Part shown: positions 1-9,438 of the stretch, piece after piece
How the letters are laid out: each line of letters begins with the position of its first letter
Numbering within the stretch: the first letter of the stretch is position 1
From: Stagnimonas aquatica
GTDB taxonomy: Bacteria; Pseudomonadota; Gammaproteobacteria; Nevskiales; Nevskiaceae
Assembly (NCBI RefSeq): GCF_003730135.1
Contig: NZ_RJVO01000007.1
Span: 62,001 to 126,000, forward strand
Length of the DNA: 64,000 nt
Direction of reading: 5' to 3'
Program-made: the position numbers and the translations under genes
Notes under the pieces: model-generated
Database searches by the model: none
Told to the model about the DNA's origin: nothing
Seen by the model: the letters and a program-made list of their open reading frames with translations, nothing else

Positions 1-1
1 C

Positions 2-364
2 CTCAACGAGGCCGGCATCATTCCGCGCGCCAACCTCGCCACACTGCTGATGAAGCAGAAGCGCCTCGCCGAGGCACGCGACCAGTACCGCGAGGTACTG
101 GTCGATGCCCGTGCCCGCTACGGCAGCGACGACTGGCGCACCGCCGCCTTCGGCGCCAACTACGGCGACTGTCTTTTCCAGTTGGGCGATGCGGCCGGCG
201 CGCGTACCGAGCTGGAGGCGAGCCTGAAGGTGCTCACCGAGCATCTCGGCGCCGACCACGACCGCAGCCGCGACACCCGCGAGAAGCTGCGCAAGGTCTA
301 CCGGGCGCTCGGTCTGCAGGCCGAAGCGGATGCCCTGCCGACGGCGGCGACACCCAAAAACTGA
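2..364 (+). CDS. C-terminal end of a tetratricopeptide-repeat protein (partial)
   Basis: The reading frame is already open at the left edge, so the gene begins outside the window and only about 120 residues are visible. The sequence shows alternating amphipathic helices of TPR type (for example LAEARDQYREVLVDARARYG, and later the segment around DAAGARTELEASLKVLTEHL). In this group of bacteria such tails are often found on serine/threonine protein kinases with TPR repeats, but the kinase part, if any, is not in view. It ends 25 bases before the downstream histidine kinase start and may be cotranscribed with it. The function cannot be assigned from this fragment. Confidence 0.75.
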   Translation, partial: LNEAGIIPRANLATLLMKQKRLAEARDQYREVLVDARARYGSDDWRTAAFGANYGDCLFQLGDAAGARTELEASLKVLTEHLGADHDRSRDTREKLRKVYRALGLQAEADALPTAATPKN

Positions 365-389
365 GACCGCAAGCTGGCATCATCGGGGC

Positions 390-1100
390 ATGTCCTGGCT
401 TGCTCTGATCATCACCGCCGCCCTGGCCCTGGTCGCCGCCCTGCTCTGGCGGCGGCAGCGCCGACTCCAGGACGAGCTGGTGCGGTTGCGCGGCGCCCTG
501 GCGACCGACGTCGCCAGCGAGCGCCTGAAGGCCGCCGCCGAGGAACGCCGCCGCCTGCTCGCTGACCTGCACGACGACATCGGCGCCAAGCTGCTGAATC
601 TGGTGCATGCGCTGGAACGGCCCGAGCAGGCCGACCTGGTGCGCTCGGTGGTGCAGGACTTCCGCGACGTGGTCAGCCGCACCAATCAGGACGCCTGCAC
701 GCTGCTGCAGGCACTCGGCCAGATCCGCGAGGAAACCGAGGCGCGGCTGGAGGCTGCCGGCAGCCGCCTGGACTGGCAGCAGGCACCGGACACGCCCGAC
801 CCCGACCTCGACGAAGCACAGGTGCTGCACCTGTTCCGCATCGCCCGCGAGGCGGTGACCAATGCCCTGCGCCATGGTCAGGCGACCCGCATCCGCATGC
901 GCGTGCGCGCCATCGCCCGCACGCTGGTCTTCGATGTCACCGATGACGGCCCCGGACTAGCCGCCGCCGAGCTGACGCAGGCCAGCGGTCGCGGCACCGC
1001 CGGCATGCGGCACCGGGCGGAAGCGCTGCACGGCAGCATCGACTGGGCGCCGGGCACCACCGGCGGCACCAAGGTGATCCTGCAGTTTCCACTGCACTGA
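390..1100 (+). CDS. Small membrane sensor histidine kinase (HisKA_3 type)
   Basis: A 236-residue kinase of the NarX/DesK-like class. Residues 3-20 form one hydrophobic segment. A HisKA_3 dimerisation helix follows with the phosphoacceptor His61 in the motif LHDDIG, then a HATPase_c domain with the N-box around EAVTNALRHG and the G1 box DDGPGL; the C-terminus carries GTTGGTKV, typical of this class. There is no periplasmic sensor domain, so it probably senses through the membrane or through a partner. The ATG at 390 was chosen because the membrane segment starts directly after it; an upstream ATG at 330 overlaps the previous gene. It is a clear paralogue of the minus-strand kinase at 3689-4399, and the NarL-type regulator at 4543 is the obvious candidate partner. 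Confidence 0.85.
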   Translation: MSWLALIITAALALVAALLWRRQRRLQDELVRLRGALATDVASERLKAAAEERRRLLADLHDDIGAKLLNLVHALERPEQADLVRSVVQDFRDVVSRTNQDACTLLQALGQIREETEARLEAAGSRLDWQQAPDTPDPDLDEAQVLHLFRIAREAVTNALRHGQATRIRMRVRAIARTLVFDVTDDGPGLAAAELTQASGRGTAGMRHRAEALHGSIDWAPGTTGGTKVILQFPLH

Positions 1101-1136
1101 CCGCAGCCGGTCGGTGCACCCCAGGAATGAGGAATA

Positions 1137-2498
1137 ATGCCGCGCATGCCTACCGCCCCATACCCTGCGGCCCTGGAGGCCAACTTCGACGGCCTCGTCG
1201 GCCCCAGCCACAACTACGCCGGCCTGGCCCAGGGCAATGTCGCCTCGGCGAAGAACGCGGAAAAACCCAGCAATCCGCGCGAGGCCGCGCTGCAAGGGCT
1301 GGCCAAGATGCGGGCGCTGGCCGCGCTCGGCCTGCCGCAGGGCGTGCTGCCGCCGCAGGAGCGGCCGCACATCCCCACCCTCAAGGCCCTGGGCTTCAGC
1401 GGCCGCGACGGCGAGGTGCTGGCCAAGGCCGCCCGTGAGGCGCCGGGCCTGCTGGCGGCGGTGAGCAGCGCCAGCAGCATGTGGACCGCCAATGCCGCCA
1501 CGGTTTCTCCCGGCGCCGACACCGCCGACGGCAGGGTCCACTTCACCCCGGCCAATCTCGCCTGCCACCTGCACCGCTCGCTGGAGCCGGCGACCACCGC
1601 GCGGGCGCTGACGGCGACCTTCCCGCCCGGCACCCATTTCGCCCATCACGCGCCGCTGCCGGCGACGCCGGCCATGGGCGACGAAGGTGCCGCCAACCAC
1701 ACCCGCCTCTGCGCCGACTACGGCGCACCGGGGCTGGAGCTGTTCGTCTACGGCGCCGCCGGCGACACCGAGCCGAAGCCGCAGAAGTACCCGGCACGCC
1801 AGACCCGCGCCGCCGGCGAAGCGCTGGCGCGACTGCACGGGCTCGATCCCGCGCGCGTACACCACCAGCAGCAGCGGCCGGAGGTAATCGACCAGGGCGT
1901 GTTCCACAACGACGTGATCGCGGTCGGCAATCGCGAACTGCTGTTCTTCCACGAAGAGGCCTTCGTCGATGCCCGCGCGCAGCGCGACTGGATCCGCGCC
2001 CGGCTGCCCGAGGCCGCGTTCGTCGAGGTGGCGACGAAGGACGTCAGCGTCGCCGACGCGGTGTCGAGCTACCTGTTCAACTCGCAACTGGTCTGCCTGC
2101 CGGGCACACCGGGCCATACGCTGATCGTCGCGCAGGAATGCCAGGAAAACCCCAGGGTCTGGGCCTGCATCCAGCGGCTGATCGCCGACCCGGCCTGCCC
2201 GATCACGGCGGTCCGCGTGTTCGACCTGCGCCAGTCCATGCACAACGGCGGCGGGCCGGCCTGCCTGCGTCTGCGGGTGGTTCTGGACGAGGCCCAGCGC
2301 GGCGCGGTGAATGCCCGGAGCTGGATCACGCCCGAACGCGCCGACGCGCTGGAAACCTGGGTGCGCCAGCACTACCGCGACCGCCTGGTGCTGGCCGATC
2401 TGGCCGACCCGGCTCTGCTCGACGAATGCCGCACGGCGCTCGACCGGCTCACGCAGATTCTCGCGCTGGGCTCGATCTACGACTTCCAGCGCGCCTGA
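1137..2498 (+). CDS. astB: N-succinylarginine dihydrolase
   Basis: Hydrolyses N2-succinylarginine to N2-succinylornithine, CO2 and ammonia, the second step of the arginine succinyltransferase (AST) catabolic pathway in the cytoplasm. The protein is 453 residues, the usual family length (about 445-450), and starts with the family-typical [17 protein letters not shown] segment. Other conserved stretches include [18 protein letters not shown] and the C-terminal [17 protein letters not shown] good ribosome site (GAGGA) lies just upstream of ATG 1137. The other AST genes are not adjacent; the only related gene nearby is the aminotransferase at 10212, which could act as either ArgD or AstC. Confidence 0.95.
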   Translation: MPRMPTAPYPAALEANFDGLVGPSHNYAGLAQGNVASAKNAEKPSNPREAALQGLAKMRALAALGLPQGVLPPQERPHIPTLKALGFSGRDGEVLAKAAREAPGLLAAVSSASSMWTANAATVSPGADTADGRVHFTPANLACHLHRSLEPATTARALTATFPPGTHFAHHAPLPATPAMGDEGAANHTRLCADYGAPGLELFVYGAAGDTEPKPQKYPARQTRAAGEALARLHGLDPARVHHQQQRPEVIDQGVFHNDVIAVGNRELLFFHEEAFVDARAQRDWIRARLPEAAFVEVATKDVSVADAVSSYLFNSQLVCLPGTPGHTLIVAQECQENPRVWACIQRLIADPACPITAVRVFDLRQSMHNGGGPACLRLRVVLDEAQRGAVNARSWITPERADALETWVRQHYRDRLVLADLADPALLDECRTALDRLTQILALGSIYDFQRA

Positions 2499-2506
2499 AC
2501 GACAAG

Positions 2507-2526
2507 GCCCCGGCGGTGGCCGGGGC
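2507..2526. terminator. GC-rich hairpin between convergent genes
   Basis: A 7-bp perfect stem (GCCCCGG / CCGGGGC) with a short loop lies in the 48-base gap between astB and the convergent gene that ends at 2547. There is no T-run on either side, so it is only a weak candidate for bidirectional termination. Confidence 0.3.
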
Positions 2527-2546
2527 GTCGGCGCCGCCGCTCCCGA

Positions 2547-3620
2547 CTACTGGCCCGCGAGCGCCTTGGCGACCTCGGCGTTGAAGCTGGCGAAGCCGTT
2601 GAGGGCGGCCGCGCTGTAGGCGGCCTGGTCGATGGTGTAGGTGTATTCGGAGGAGCTGGACGAGATCGAGCCGCCGCCGCCCATCAGCGACAGCGCCTTG
2701 CTGAGCGCGTTGGCACCGGTCGGCGAGGTATCGACGCTGCTCAGCGTCCCGGCCTTGTCGCTGATGTTGACCACCGGCGCCTTGGTGACCACCCCTGGCA
2801 GGTTCCGGCCGCCCATGCGCACCTTCGGGGCGCCCATCCACATCGCGCTGGCATGCTGAAGGTTCATGCCCGGGGACACGCTCACCGAGGCCTCGATGCG
2901 GTTGAAGCCGCTGTCGGTCTCGCCCGCCGCCAGCGGGGCGTTGATGGTGTAGGTCGGGATCACGATCGCCGCGTCGGTGAACTTCGGCCGGCCGTACTTG
3001 ATGAACTCGGCGAACACGCCGGTGAAGCCGACCTTGAACGCCATCTCGTCGCTGGGTGCGGCCACCACGTAGGTGTCGCGGCTGCCGACCACTTTCTCGG
3101 TCGGCATGCCCCAGTCGCCGCCGCCGGTATCGCGCGCGGCGGAGGCGACGTAGTCGCGGGATTTCACGTCGTCATAGGTCAGCACCGTGTAACCGGCGTC
3201 GCGCAGCCGCGCGACGAAATCGTCATAGGCCTGCCGGGCCAGACCCTGGGCATAGGCCTTGTCGATGCCGGCCACCTTGTAGCTGCCCTTGGCCTTCACC
3301 GAGTTGCCGCTGGCGCCGCCCAGCGAACCCAGGCCGCCGCCCTGCTTGGCGACGAAGACGCTGCCATCGACCAGCAGCTTCACATAGGCGGTTGGCACCA
3401 CCACGACCTTGGCGTAGCTGGCCATGTCCTCGGGATAGCCGACGTTGACCGGCACCGACAGCGACGCGGTCAGCACGGCGGCGGGGGCCGCAGCCGTCGG
3501 CGCGGCCTCGACCGCGACCGTCGTCTCGGCACTGGCGGCGGCCTCGACGGCGGCATCCTGGGCATGGGCGGCTCCCAGCGGCGCGAGCAGGGCAAGCAGC
3601 AGCAGGCGGGACAGGGACAT
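2547..3620 (-). CDS. Exported protein of unknown function
   Basis: 357 residues. The N-terminus is a Sec signal peptide (LLLLALLAPLGAAHA-QDA), followed by a low-complexity Ala/Val/Thr/Glu stretch to about residue 50. The rest is globular, with no family I recognise. It has regular beta-rich segments (VVVPTAYVKLLVDGSVFV, YTINAPLAAGETDSGF) and a glycine/serine-rich loop near residues 312-325. It is probably periplasmic or surface associated. It is convergent with astB and is separated from the kinase at 3689 by about 70 bases. The coding call is secure from the long open frame, signal peptide and amino-acid composition; the role is unknown. Confidence 0.75.
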   Translation of the reverse strand: MSLSRLLLLALLAPLGAAHAQDAAVEAAASAETTVAVEAAPTAAAPAAVLTASLSVPVNVGYPEDMASYAKVVVVPTAYVKLLVDGSVFVAKQGGGLGSLGGASGNSVKAKGSYKVAGIDKAYAQGLARQAYDDFVARLRDAGYTVLTYDDVKSRDYVASAARDTGGGDWGMPTEKVVGSRDTYVVAAPSDEMAFKVGFTGVFAEFIKYGRPKFTDAAIVIPTYTINAPLAAGETDSGFNRIEASVSVSPGMNLQHASAMWMGAPKVRMGGRNLPGVVTKAPVVNISDKAGTLSSVDTSPTGANALSKALSLMGGGGSISSSSSEYTYTIDQAAYSAAALNGFASFNAEVAKALAGQ

Positions 3621-3688
3621 GGACGAACTCCGGCTTCGAGGGGCGCCGACACCCTAGGGGGCGCCCCGGAGCGACGCCTATCGCCGGA

Positions 3689-4399
3689 TCAGGGGAGCGC
3701 CGGTGGCGCGAACACCCGCGCCCGCAGGATCACCTTGGTGCCGCCGAGCGTGCCCTCGTTCCAGCGGATGTCGCCGCCGAGGTCGGCGGCGCGCTCGCGC
3801 ATGCCGCTGGTGCCGGCCCCCGCCCCGATCCGCGCGGCCTCGAACTGGCCGTCGTCGGTAATTTCCAGCATCAGCTCGACGCCGGCGCGGAACGCCCGCA
3901 CCCGCAGCCAGCCGGCCTCGCCGTGGCGCAGGGCATTGCTCACCGCCTCGCGGCAGATGCGGATCAGGTGCAGGGTCTGGCTCTGGTCCAGCGCGACCTC
4001 GGGCAGCGCCGCGTCCTGCTCCCAGACCAGCTCGGCGCCGGCGGCCGCGAGCCGCTGACGGGTCTCGGCTTCGATCTCGGCCAGCAGCTGCCCCAGCGCC
4101 GCAGGCGGCCGCCGCGAGCGCGACACCACGTCGCGCAGGTCCTGCAAGGCGGCGCGGGCGAGGTCGGCCTGCGGCGCGGTCGCGGCGCCGTGCACCAGTT
4201 GCAGCAGCTTGGCGCCCAGATCGTCGTGCAGATCCTTGTAGATGCGCTCCCTTTCCCGCGCGGCGCCAAGGTCGGCGCTGGCGCTGGCTGCCGGCGTCAC
4301 TGGCGGCGGGACGCGGCGCGCGCTGCGCCGCCCCAGCCACCAGCCCAGGCCGGCAGCCAGGATCAGGCCGATCAGCAGTCCGGGGATAGAGCCGTTCAT
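3689..4399 (-). CDS. Small membrane sensor histidine kinase, paralogue of the one at 390
   Basis: 236 residues, the same length and layout as the kinase at 390-1100. It has one membrane segment (residues 5-22, GLLIGLILAAGLGWWL), the phosphoacceptor His58 in LHDDLG, an N-box around CREAVSNALRHG, a degenerate G1 box (DDGQFEAARIG) and the C-terminal GTLGGTKV. It is divergent from the NarL-type regulator at 4543, with a 143-base intergenic space that probably holds both promoters. Kinase and regulator probably form a two-component pair. The signal is unknown. The two kinases may compete for or converge on the single regulator. Confidence 0.85.
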   Translation of the reverse strand: MNGSIPGLLIGLILAAGLGWWLGRRSARRVPPPVTPAASASADLGAARERERIYKDLHDDLGAKLLQLVHGAATAPQADLARAALQDLRDVVSRSRRPPAALGQLLAEIEAETRQRLAAAGAELVWEQDAALPEVALDQSQTLHLIRICREAVSNALRHGEAGWLRVRAFRAGVELMLEITDDGQFEAARIGAGAGTSGMRERAADLGGDIRWNEGTLGGTKVILRARVFAPPALP

Positions 4400-4542
4400 G
4401 CCGGAGGCGGTGTTGCGGGTGGAGCCATGTGTGCTGCTCGCCGTTCGCTGCCCAAAGGGAGTGCAGACTTGCCGAAGCCGACACGGCGATCAAGCCCGCC
4501 GGCCGGACATGAGGCCGCCACGATGGGTTAGCCTTCCCGCCC

Positions 4543-5184
4543 ATGGACGCCGTGCCTGCCCACATCCTGATCGTCGAAGACCTGGCCAGCAGCCGCGAAT
4601 GGCTGGCTGCCGCTGCCCGGGAAGCCTTCCCCACCGCTGACATCCGCCTGGCGGCCAACGCCGCCGAGGCGCTGGCGGCGATCCAGGCGCCGGTCGATCT
4701 GGCGCTGCTCGATCTCGGCCTGCCCGACGCCCCCGGCCTGGGGGTGCTGCAGCGCCTGCGCCTGGCCCAGCCGCAGGCCAGCTGCGTGGTCACGACCATC
4801 TTCGACGACGACGAGCACCTGTTTTCGGCGCTCAAGCTGGGCGCCCGGGGCTACATCCTGAAAGACCAGTCGCGCGAGCAGCTGGCGGCGATGCTGAAGG
4901 CGATGCTCGACGGCCAGCCGCCGCTGTCGCCGAGCATCGCCCGCCGCCTGCTCTCGCAGTTCGCGGCCCCCATCCCCAGCGCGGCCGCCAACGACTCGCT
5001 CACCGAGCGCGAGCGCGAGGTGCTGTTGCTGGTCTCCAAGGGCTACTCGGTGCCGCAGGCGGCCAGGGCCATGGCGATCAGTCCGCACACCGCGCATACT
5101 CATATCAAGGGCGTCTACCGGAAACTGGCCGTAGCCAGTCGGGCCGAAGCGGTACTCGCGGCCAACCGACTCGGTCTGGTGTGA
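4543..5184 (+). CDS. NarL/FixJ-family response regulator
   Basis: 213 residues. The N-terminal receiver domain has the acidic pair E12-D13 and phosphoacceptor Asp57 (LALLDLGLPD); the conserved Lys lies in GYILKD. The C-terminal LuxR-type helix-turn-helix covers about residues 150-205 (LTEREREVLLLVSKGYSVPQ, then ISPHTAHTHIKGVYRKL). It is a DNA-binding transcription regulator activated by phosphorylation. The gene is divergent from one histidine kinase (3689-4399), and a second paralogous kinase lies 3.4 kb upstream. Its targets are not evident; the downstream outer-membrane gene is the nearest candidate. Confidence 0.9.
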   Translation: MDAVPAHILIVEDLASSREWLAAAAREAFPTADIRLAANAAEALAAIQAPVDLALLDLGLPDAPGLGVLQRLRLAQPQASCVVTTIFDDDEHLFSALKLGARGYILKDQSREQLAAMLKAMLDGQPPLSPSIARRLLSQFAAPIPSAAANDSLTEREREVLLLVSKGYSVPQAARAMAISPHTAHTHIKGVYRKLAVASRAEAVLAANRLGLV

Positions 5185-5295
5185 AGGCCACCCGCATCGC
5201 CCGGTGAGGAATACCGGGAACGGGGGATAGGCCGGACCGGCAACCGCCACTACGCTGCTGGCGACATTTCACCCACTTCTTCTTGAGGCCTGACC

Positions 5296-5946
5296 ATGCG
5301 ACTAAACGGATTTACCGCACTGCGTAGCCTGTTCCCCCTGGTGGCACTGAGCTTGTCGGCTCTGGCGCAGGCGGCGCCGGTCGGCGGCTGGACACTGGGC
5401 CTGCGTGGCGGCCTCAGCCTGTCGGACGCGCAGAGCGCCAAGCTCGACAGCCAGCTGGCGGCGCGCGGCCACGCCGTCAGCACCCGCATCGACAAGCGCG
5501 ATACCGCGTTGATCGGCAGCCTGGGCTATCAGCTCAGCCCGCTGTTCAGCCTTGAAGCCTCGGGCGGCAGCCTGGGCAACTACGATGTCCGCCTCAGCGG
5601 CAGCAGCACCCGTCCGGCGGCGCTGCCAGGCGACCTCGCCGAACTCAAGCCCGCCGGCGGCCTGTTCATCGGCCTCGGCGTCCGCCAGGACCTGCCGATC
5701 ACCGGCAAGCTCTCGCTGACCACGCGCCTGGGCGGCATCGCCTGGCGGCAGGAGTCGGAGGTCACCGGTACCAGCGGCAGCGAGAAGATCGACGACCAGG
5801 GTCTGGGTGTGATGACCGGCGCCGCGCTGAAGCTGGCGCTCGGCGGCCACTGGGGCCTGAGCCTGGGCGGCGACTGGTTCTACCAGAACGAGCGCGGCTC
5901 CATCGGCGTCGCGCAGGCCGGGCTGGAATACCGTTTCGGCCAGTAG
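5296..5946 (+). CDS. Outer-membrane beta-barrel protein (OmpA/OmpW-like barrel)
   Basis: 216 residues with a signal peptide (to about residue 26, ALSLSALAQA-APVG). Alternating short beta strands ending in aromatic/Phe follow (WTLGLRGGLSLSD, GLEYRFGQ at the C-terminus), the pattern of an 8-stranded barrel with a terminal phenylalanine-type signature. A TTGAGG ribosome site precedes ATG 5296. It probably sits in the outer membrane; the ligand is unknown. A strong terminator follows the stop codon. No enzymatic motif is seen. Confidence 0.75.
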   Translation: MRLNGFTALRSLFPLVALSLSALAQAAPVGGWTLGLRGGLSLSDAQSAKLDSQLAARGHAVSTRIDKRDTALIGSLGYQLSPLFSLEASGGSLGNYDVRLSGSSTRPAALPGDLAELKPAGGLFIGLGVRQDLPITGKLSLTTRLGGIAWRQESEVTGTSGSEKIDDQGLGVMTGAALKLALGGHWGLSLGGDWFYQNERGSIGVAQAGLEYRFGQ

Positions 5947-5976
5947 CCGCCCTTACAATCGCTCACCGTTCTCCCG

Positions 5977-6006
5977 ACGGCGCGGCTCACCCCGCGCCGT
6001 TTTTTG
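5977..6006 (+). terminator. Rho-independent terminator after the outer-membrane gene
   Basis: A 9-bp perfect stem (ACGGCGCGG / CCGCGCCGT) with a 6-base loop is followed directly by TTTTTT. It sits 30 bases after the stop of the barrel gene. Confidence 0.85.
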
Positions 6007-6020
6007 TTGTGGCCGCCGCG

Positions 6021-6479
6021 ATGACCGAACACTACGCCTGGAAGCGCTTTCCCGAACTCCGCAACAGCGAGCTTTACGCCCTGCTCAAACTGCGCAGCGA
6101 GGTGTTCGTGGTGGAGCAGAACTGCGTGTTTCTCGACCTCGACGACCACGACCAGAACTCCGAGCATCTGTTGATGTGGGACGCCGACGGCGCGCTGATC
6201 GGCTACTCGCGGCTGCTGCCGCCGGGCGAGAAATACCCGGAATGCTCGATCGGCCGGGTGGTGGTGCCGCTGTCGGTGCGCGGCAGCGGCGCCGGCCGAA
6301 GGCTGATGGCGGAGAGCATCCGTGGCAGCCGCGAGCGCTTTCCCCAGGGCGCGATCCTGATCTGGGCCCAGCAGCGGCTGGAAGAGTTCTACGCCAGCTT
6401 CGGCTTCGTCCCCGTCTCCGAGCCGGAGCTGGAGGACGGCATCCTGCACGTGAAGATGCGCTTGCCAGCGCCGCACTGA
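6021..6479 (+). CDS. elaA: GNAT-family N-acetyltransferase, ElaA type
   Basis: 152 residues, the usual length for ElaA. It begins with the family-typical WKRFPELRNSELYALLKLRS, followed by EVFVVEQNC and YLDLD-like segments (FLDLDDHDQNSEH). The acetyl-CoA binding loop is VVVPLSVRGSGAGRRLM. It is predicted to transfer an acetyl group from acetyl-CoA to an unidentified amine. ATG 6021 is preferred over a GTG at 6009 because the conserved region starts right after it. The gene starts within 15 bases of the preceding terminator and is likely a separate unit. Confidence 0.85.
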   Translation: MTEHYAWKRFPELRNSELYALLKLRSEVFVVEQNCVFLDLDDHDQNSEHLLMWDADGALIGYSRLLPPGEKYPECSIGRVVVPLSVRGSGAGRRLMAESIRGSRERFPQGAILIWAQQRLEEFYASFGFVPVSEPELEDGILHVKMRLPAPH

Positions 6480-6533
6480 GTCGGTAGAGGCCGGCTGCGG
6501 CTAGAATCCAGCTTCACCACTCCGCCTGCTGCC

Positions 6534-8288
6534 GTGTACACCAGCTTCTTCAACCTGCGGGAAGTCCCGTTCTCCATCGCCCCGGACCCCGCGTACCTCT
6601 ACATGAGCCCGCGCCACCAGGAGGCGCTCGGGCACCTGCTGTACGGCACCGGCCAGTACGGCGGCTTCGTGCAACTGACCGGCGAGGTCGGCACCGGCAA
6701 GACCACCATCATCCGCACCCTGCTGGCGCAAAAGCTCCAGAACGTGGATGTGGCGATGATCCACAACCCGCGTCAGTCGGAGCAGGAGTTCGTGCAGAGT
6801 ATCTGCGACGAACTCGGCGTGCGCTACGGCGAGCGCCCGAGCCTGAAGACGCTGGTGGACGCGCTCAACGCCTACCTGCTGGAGCAGCACGCCGGCGGCC
6901 GGCGCACGGTGCTGATCATCGACGAGGCCCAGCAGCTGGCGCCCGAGGTGCTCGAGCAGGTGCGCCTGCTCACCAACCTGGAAACCACCAAGGAAAAGCT
7001 GCTGCGGATCATGCTGATCGGCCAGCCGGAGCTGGCCGAGCTGCTGGCCCGCCAGGACCTGCGCCAGCTCGCCCAGCGCATCACCGCCCGCTACCACCTG
7101 ACGCCGCTGGACGCGCTGGAGACCGGCGAGTACATCGCCCACCGCCTGCAGATCGCCGGCGGCGCCCGCGACCTGTTCTCGCCGGCGGCGATGAAGGCGG
7201 TGCACAAGCACGCCGGCGGCGTGCCGCGCCTGGTCAACGTCATCTGCGACCGCGCCCTGCTCGGCGCCTATTCGCAGGGCCTGCGGCAGGTAACGCCGGA
7301 GATCGTCCACAAGGCCGCCGAGGAGGCACTGGGCAAGCCGGTAGCTCCGCCGCGCCGCCAGCGCGACTGGCGTCTACCCAGACTGCCGCGTTTGCCACGG
7401 CCCTCGCTGCGCAGCCTGGAGATCGGGCTGGCGGCGGTTGGCCTGCTGGTGGCGGGCCTGCTGCTGCGCCAGTACTGGCCGAGTCCAACACCGGGCGTCG
7501 AGCCGGCGCCCGAGGTCGCGGCCGAGGCCGGCGCCGTGCCAGCGGCCGAGCCGCCGGTGGTGGTGACCGCGCCAGCGCCCGCCCCGGAAACTCCGCCCAG
7601 CGTCAGCCAGCCGACAGCGATCTCGCCCGCGCCCGCGAGTCTTCCCGTCGCTGCGCCGGTGACCAAGCCGAAGCCGGCGGCAGCGGCGGGCGTGCTGGAG
7701 CGGGTCCAGGCCGCCAGCGCGCCGCTCAGCAGCCTGATGCCGCGCCTGGGCAAGCTCTGGGACAAGGAATTCCGTGTCGGCAACGAGAAGGCCTGCCGCG
7801 CTCTGCACCGCTACCGCCTGGAATGCCTGAAGGGCAATGGCGAGTGGAGCGACCTGAGCGCGATGAACGCGCCGGCGGTGCTGACCCTCTCGGTGGGTGG
7901 CGAGCTGCGTTACGTGCTGCTGCGCGAGTTGAGCAGCGAGCGCGCCGTGCTGCTCGGCAGCCAGGGCAGCGGCAGCTTCGCGCTCAGCGAACTGGATCCG
8001 CTGTGGACCGGCGAATATCTGCTGCTGTGGAAGCGCGAAACCGACGAGATCAGCATCGGACCGGAGATTCGTGGCGAACCGATCCAGTGGCTGCGCCAGC
8101 GCCTGGCCGAGCGGCTCAAGCGCAGTCTCGGCGACCCGCTGGACGGCCGCTGGGACGCCGAACTGCGCGAGGCGGTGCAGAGCTTCCAGACCATTCACGG
8201 CATCCGGCCGGACGGCATCGCCGGCGCCCGCACCCTGCAGGCGCTGTCCGACCGTCGCGGCAGCCCCCAGCTTCGGACCCGCCCATGA
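6534..8288 (+). CDS. gspA: GspA/ExeA-type ATPase with C-terminal peptidoglycan-binding domain
   Basis: 584 residues, GTG start. The AAA ATPase domain (residues 1-270) has a Walker A at 50-57 (GEVGTGKT) and a Walker B around LIIDEAQQL. A linker rich in Pro/Ala follows, then one transmembrane segment near residues 301-321, a Pro/Ala-rich periplasmic stretch, a central domain, and a C-terminal PG_binding_1 domain (about 530-575, FQTIHGIRPDGIAGART). In Aeromonas the ExeA-ExeB pair remodels peptidoglycan so the type II secretin can assemble. It overlaps the GspB gene by 4 bases (ATGA). No other type II secretion gene is in the window. Confidence 0.9.
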   Translation: MYTSFFNLREVPFSIAPDPAYLYMSPRHQEALGHLLYGTGQYGGFVQLTGEVGTGKTTIIRTLLAQKLQNVDVAMIHNPRQSEQEFVQSICDELGVRYGERPSLKTLVDALNAYLLEQHAGGRRTVLIIDEAQQLAPEVLEQVRLLTNLETTKEKLLRIMLIGQPELAELLARQDLRQLAQRITARYHLTPLDALETGEYIAHRLQIAGGARDLFSPAAMKAVHKHAGGVPRLVNVICDRALLGAYSQGLRQVTPEIVHKAAEEALGKPVAPPRRQRDWRLPRLPRLPRPSLRSLEIGLAAVGLLVAGLLLRQYWPSPTPGVEPAPEVAAEAGAVPAAEPPVVVTAPAPAPETPPSVSQPTAISPAPASLPVAAPVTKPKPAAAAGVLERVQAASAPLSSLMPRLGKLWDKEFRVGNEKACRALHRYRLECLKGNGEWSDLSAMNAPAVLTLSVGGELRYVLLRELSSERAVLLGSQGSGSFALSELDPLWTGEYLLLWKRETDEISIGPEIRGEPIQWLRQRLAERLKRSLGDPLDGRWDAELREAVQSFQTIHGIRPDGIAGARTLQALSDRRGSPQLRTRP

Positions 8289-9049
8289 GCTTCATCCTCG
8301 ACGCCCTGCAGAAGTCCGAGCGCGAGCGCCACGCGGGCCAGGCGCCGGCCATCGACGAGGCGCTCAGCCGTCCGCCGCCCGATCCACGCCGTGCGCGCGG
8401 CCGCAGCGAAGCCGCCTTGATGATCCGCACCGCGCTGGCGGTGGTGGCGGTGTTTCTGGTCGCGGGCCTCACCTGGTGGCTGCTCGGCACCAGCCGCCAT
8501 AAGCCTGTGCCGGTGCCGGCGACCGCAGACGCGGCACCGGCGGCTGCGGCTGCGGCGCAACCGGCCGACAGCCCCGCCGAGTTGCTTGCCGAGGCGCCAA
8601 CGGCCCTGCGGATTGATCCCGAACGCCTGGCGGTGCCCGTCGATGCCGAGGTCGGGCCGGACGCCGCCACCCTCGACGAGGTGCTCGACGACAGCCCCGA
8701 GACGGCGACTGACAGCGTGCCGCCGCCGGCGACCGAGCGCGCCGAGGTGTCGCCCGCCGTTGCGGCCGCTCCGGTGGTCGCGACTCCCACGCCTCCTCCG
8801 GCCGTGCGTGCGCCGGAGCCGATGCCGCTGAAGGACATGCCGCCCAGCTTCCGCAGCGAGTTCCCGGCGCTGAGCGTGCAGGTGCATGTCTACGACGCCA
8901 ATCCGCTGCGTCGCTTCGTGCTGATCAACGGCAAGAAGTACCGCGAGACCGACACCCTGGTCGAAGGTCCGAAGGTGGTCGAGATCGTGCCCGAGGGCGT
9001 GGTGCTGGAGCATCGCGGCACCCGGGTGTTGCAGGAGATGCCGCGCTGA
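8285..9049 (+). CDS. gspB: GspB-type secretion assembly protein
   Basis: 254 residues. It begins [16 protein letters not shown], the signature start of GspB/ExeB. A membrane segment follows near residues 45-65 ([19 protein letters not shown]), then a Pro/Ala-rich periplasmic linker, and finally a T2SSB domain (from about residue 195, [21 protein letters not shown]). It is the partner of the ATPase encoded immediately upstream with a 4-base overlap, and its stop overlaps the next start (TGATG), so the three genes form a tight operon. Confidence 0.88.
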   Translation: MSFILDALQKSERERHAGQAPAIDEALSRPPPDPRRARGRSEAALMIRTALAVVAVFLVAGLTWWLLGTSRHKPVPVPATADAAPAAAAAAQPADSPAELLAEAPTALRIDPERLAVPVDAEVGPDAATLDEVLDDSPETATDSVPPPATERAEVSPAVAAAPVVATPTPPPAVRAPEPMPLKDMPPSFRSEFPALSVQVHVYDANPLRRFVLINGKKYRETDTLVEGPKVVEIVPEGVVLEHRGTRVLQEMPR

Positions 9050-9378
9050 TGGACCTGGCCCGCACGCTCGGGCTGTTCACGCTGACCGCGCTGGCCGAGA
9101 TCGTCGGCTGCTACCTGCCCTGGCTGTGGCTGCGCCAGGGTCGCAGCGCCTGGCTGCTGCTGCCGGCGGCGCTCAGTCTGGCGCTGTTCGTCTGGCTGCT
9201 GACCTTGCATCCAACCGCTGCCGGCCGGGTGTATGCGGCCTACGGGGGCGTCTATGTGGCGGTGGCGCTGGTCTGGCTCTGGCTGGTGGACGGGGTGCGA
9301 CCCTTGCTGACCGACTGGCTGGGGATTGCGGTCTGTTTGCTGGGCATGGGGATCATTCTGTTGGCGCCCAGGAGTTAG
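9049..9378 (+). CDS. ynfA: YnfA/UPF0060-family small membrane protein
   Basis: 109 residues with four predicted transmembrane helices. It carries family signatures: [18 protein letters not shown] near the start, [18 protein letters not shown] in the middle and [14 protein letters not shown] at the end. It belongs to the UPF0060 group, related to small multidrug-resistance-type transporters; the substrate is unknown. The start overlaps the gspB stop by one base, so it is probably translationally coupled to it. Confidence 0.92.
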   Translation: MDLARTLGLFTLTALAEIVGCYLPWLWLRQGRSAWLLLPAALSLALFVWLLTLHPTAAGRVYAAYGGVYVAVALVWLWLVDGVRPLLTDWLGIAVCLLGMGIILLAPRS

Positions 9379-9438
9379 GGGCTTTCCGCGCGACGGCGAG
9401 CTGGTGTTGTTGGCTCGCCATCGAGGGTGGCGGTTTCA

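Noticed and set aside
957-2372. Long minus-strand open frame (471 codons) opposite astB
   Set aside because: It lies antisense to a clear family member and has the Arg/Gly/Ala-rich, domain-free composition that arises opposite GC-rich genes.
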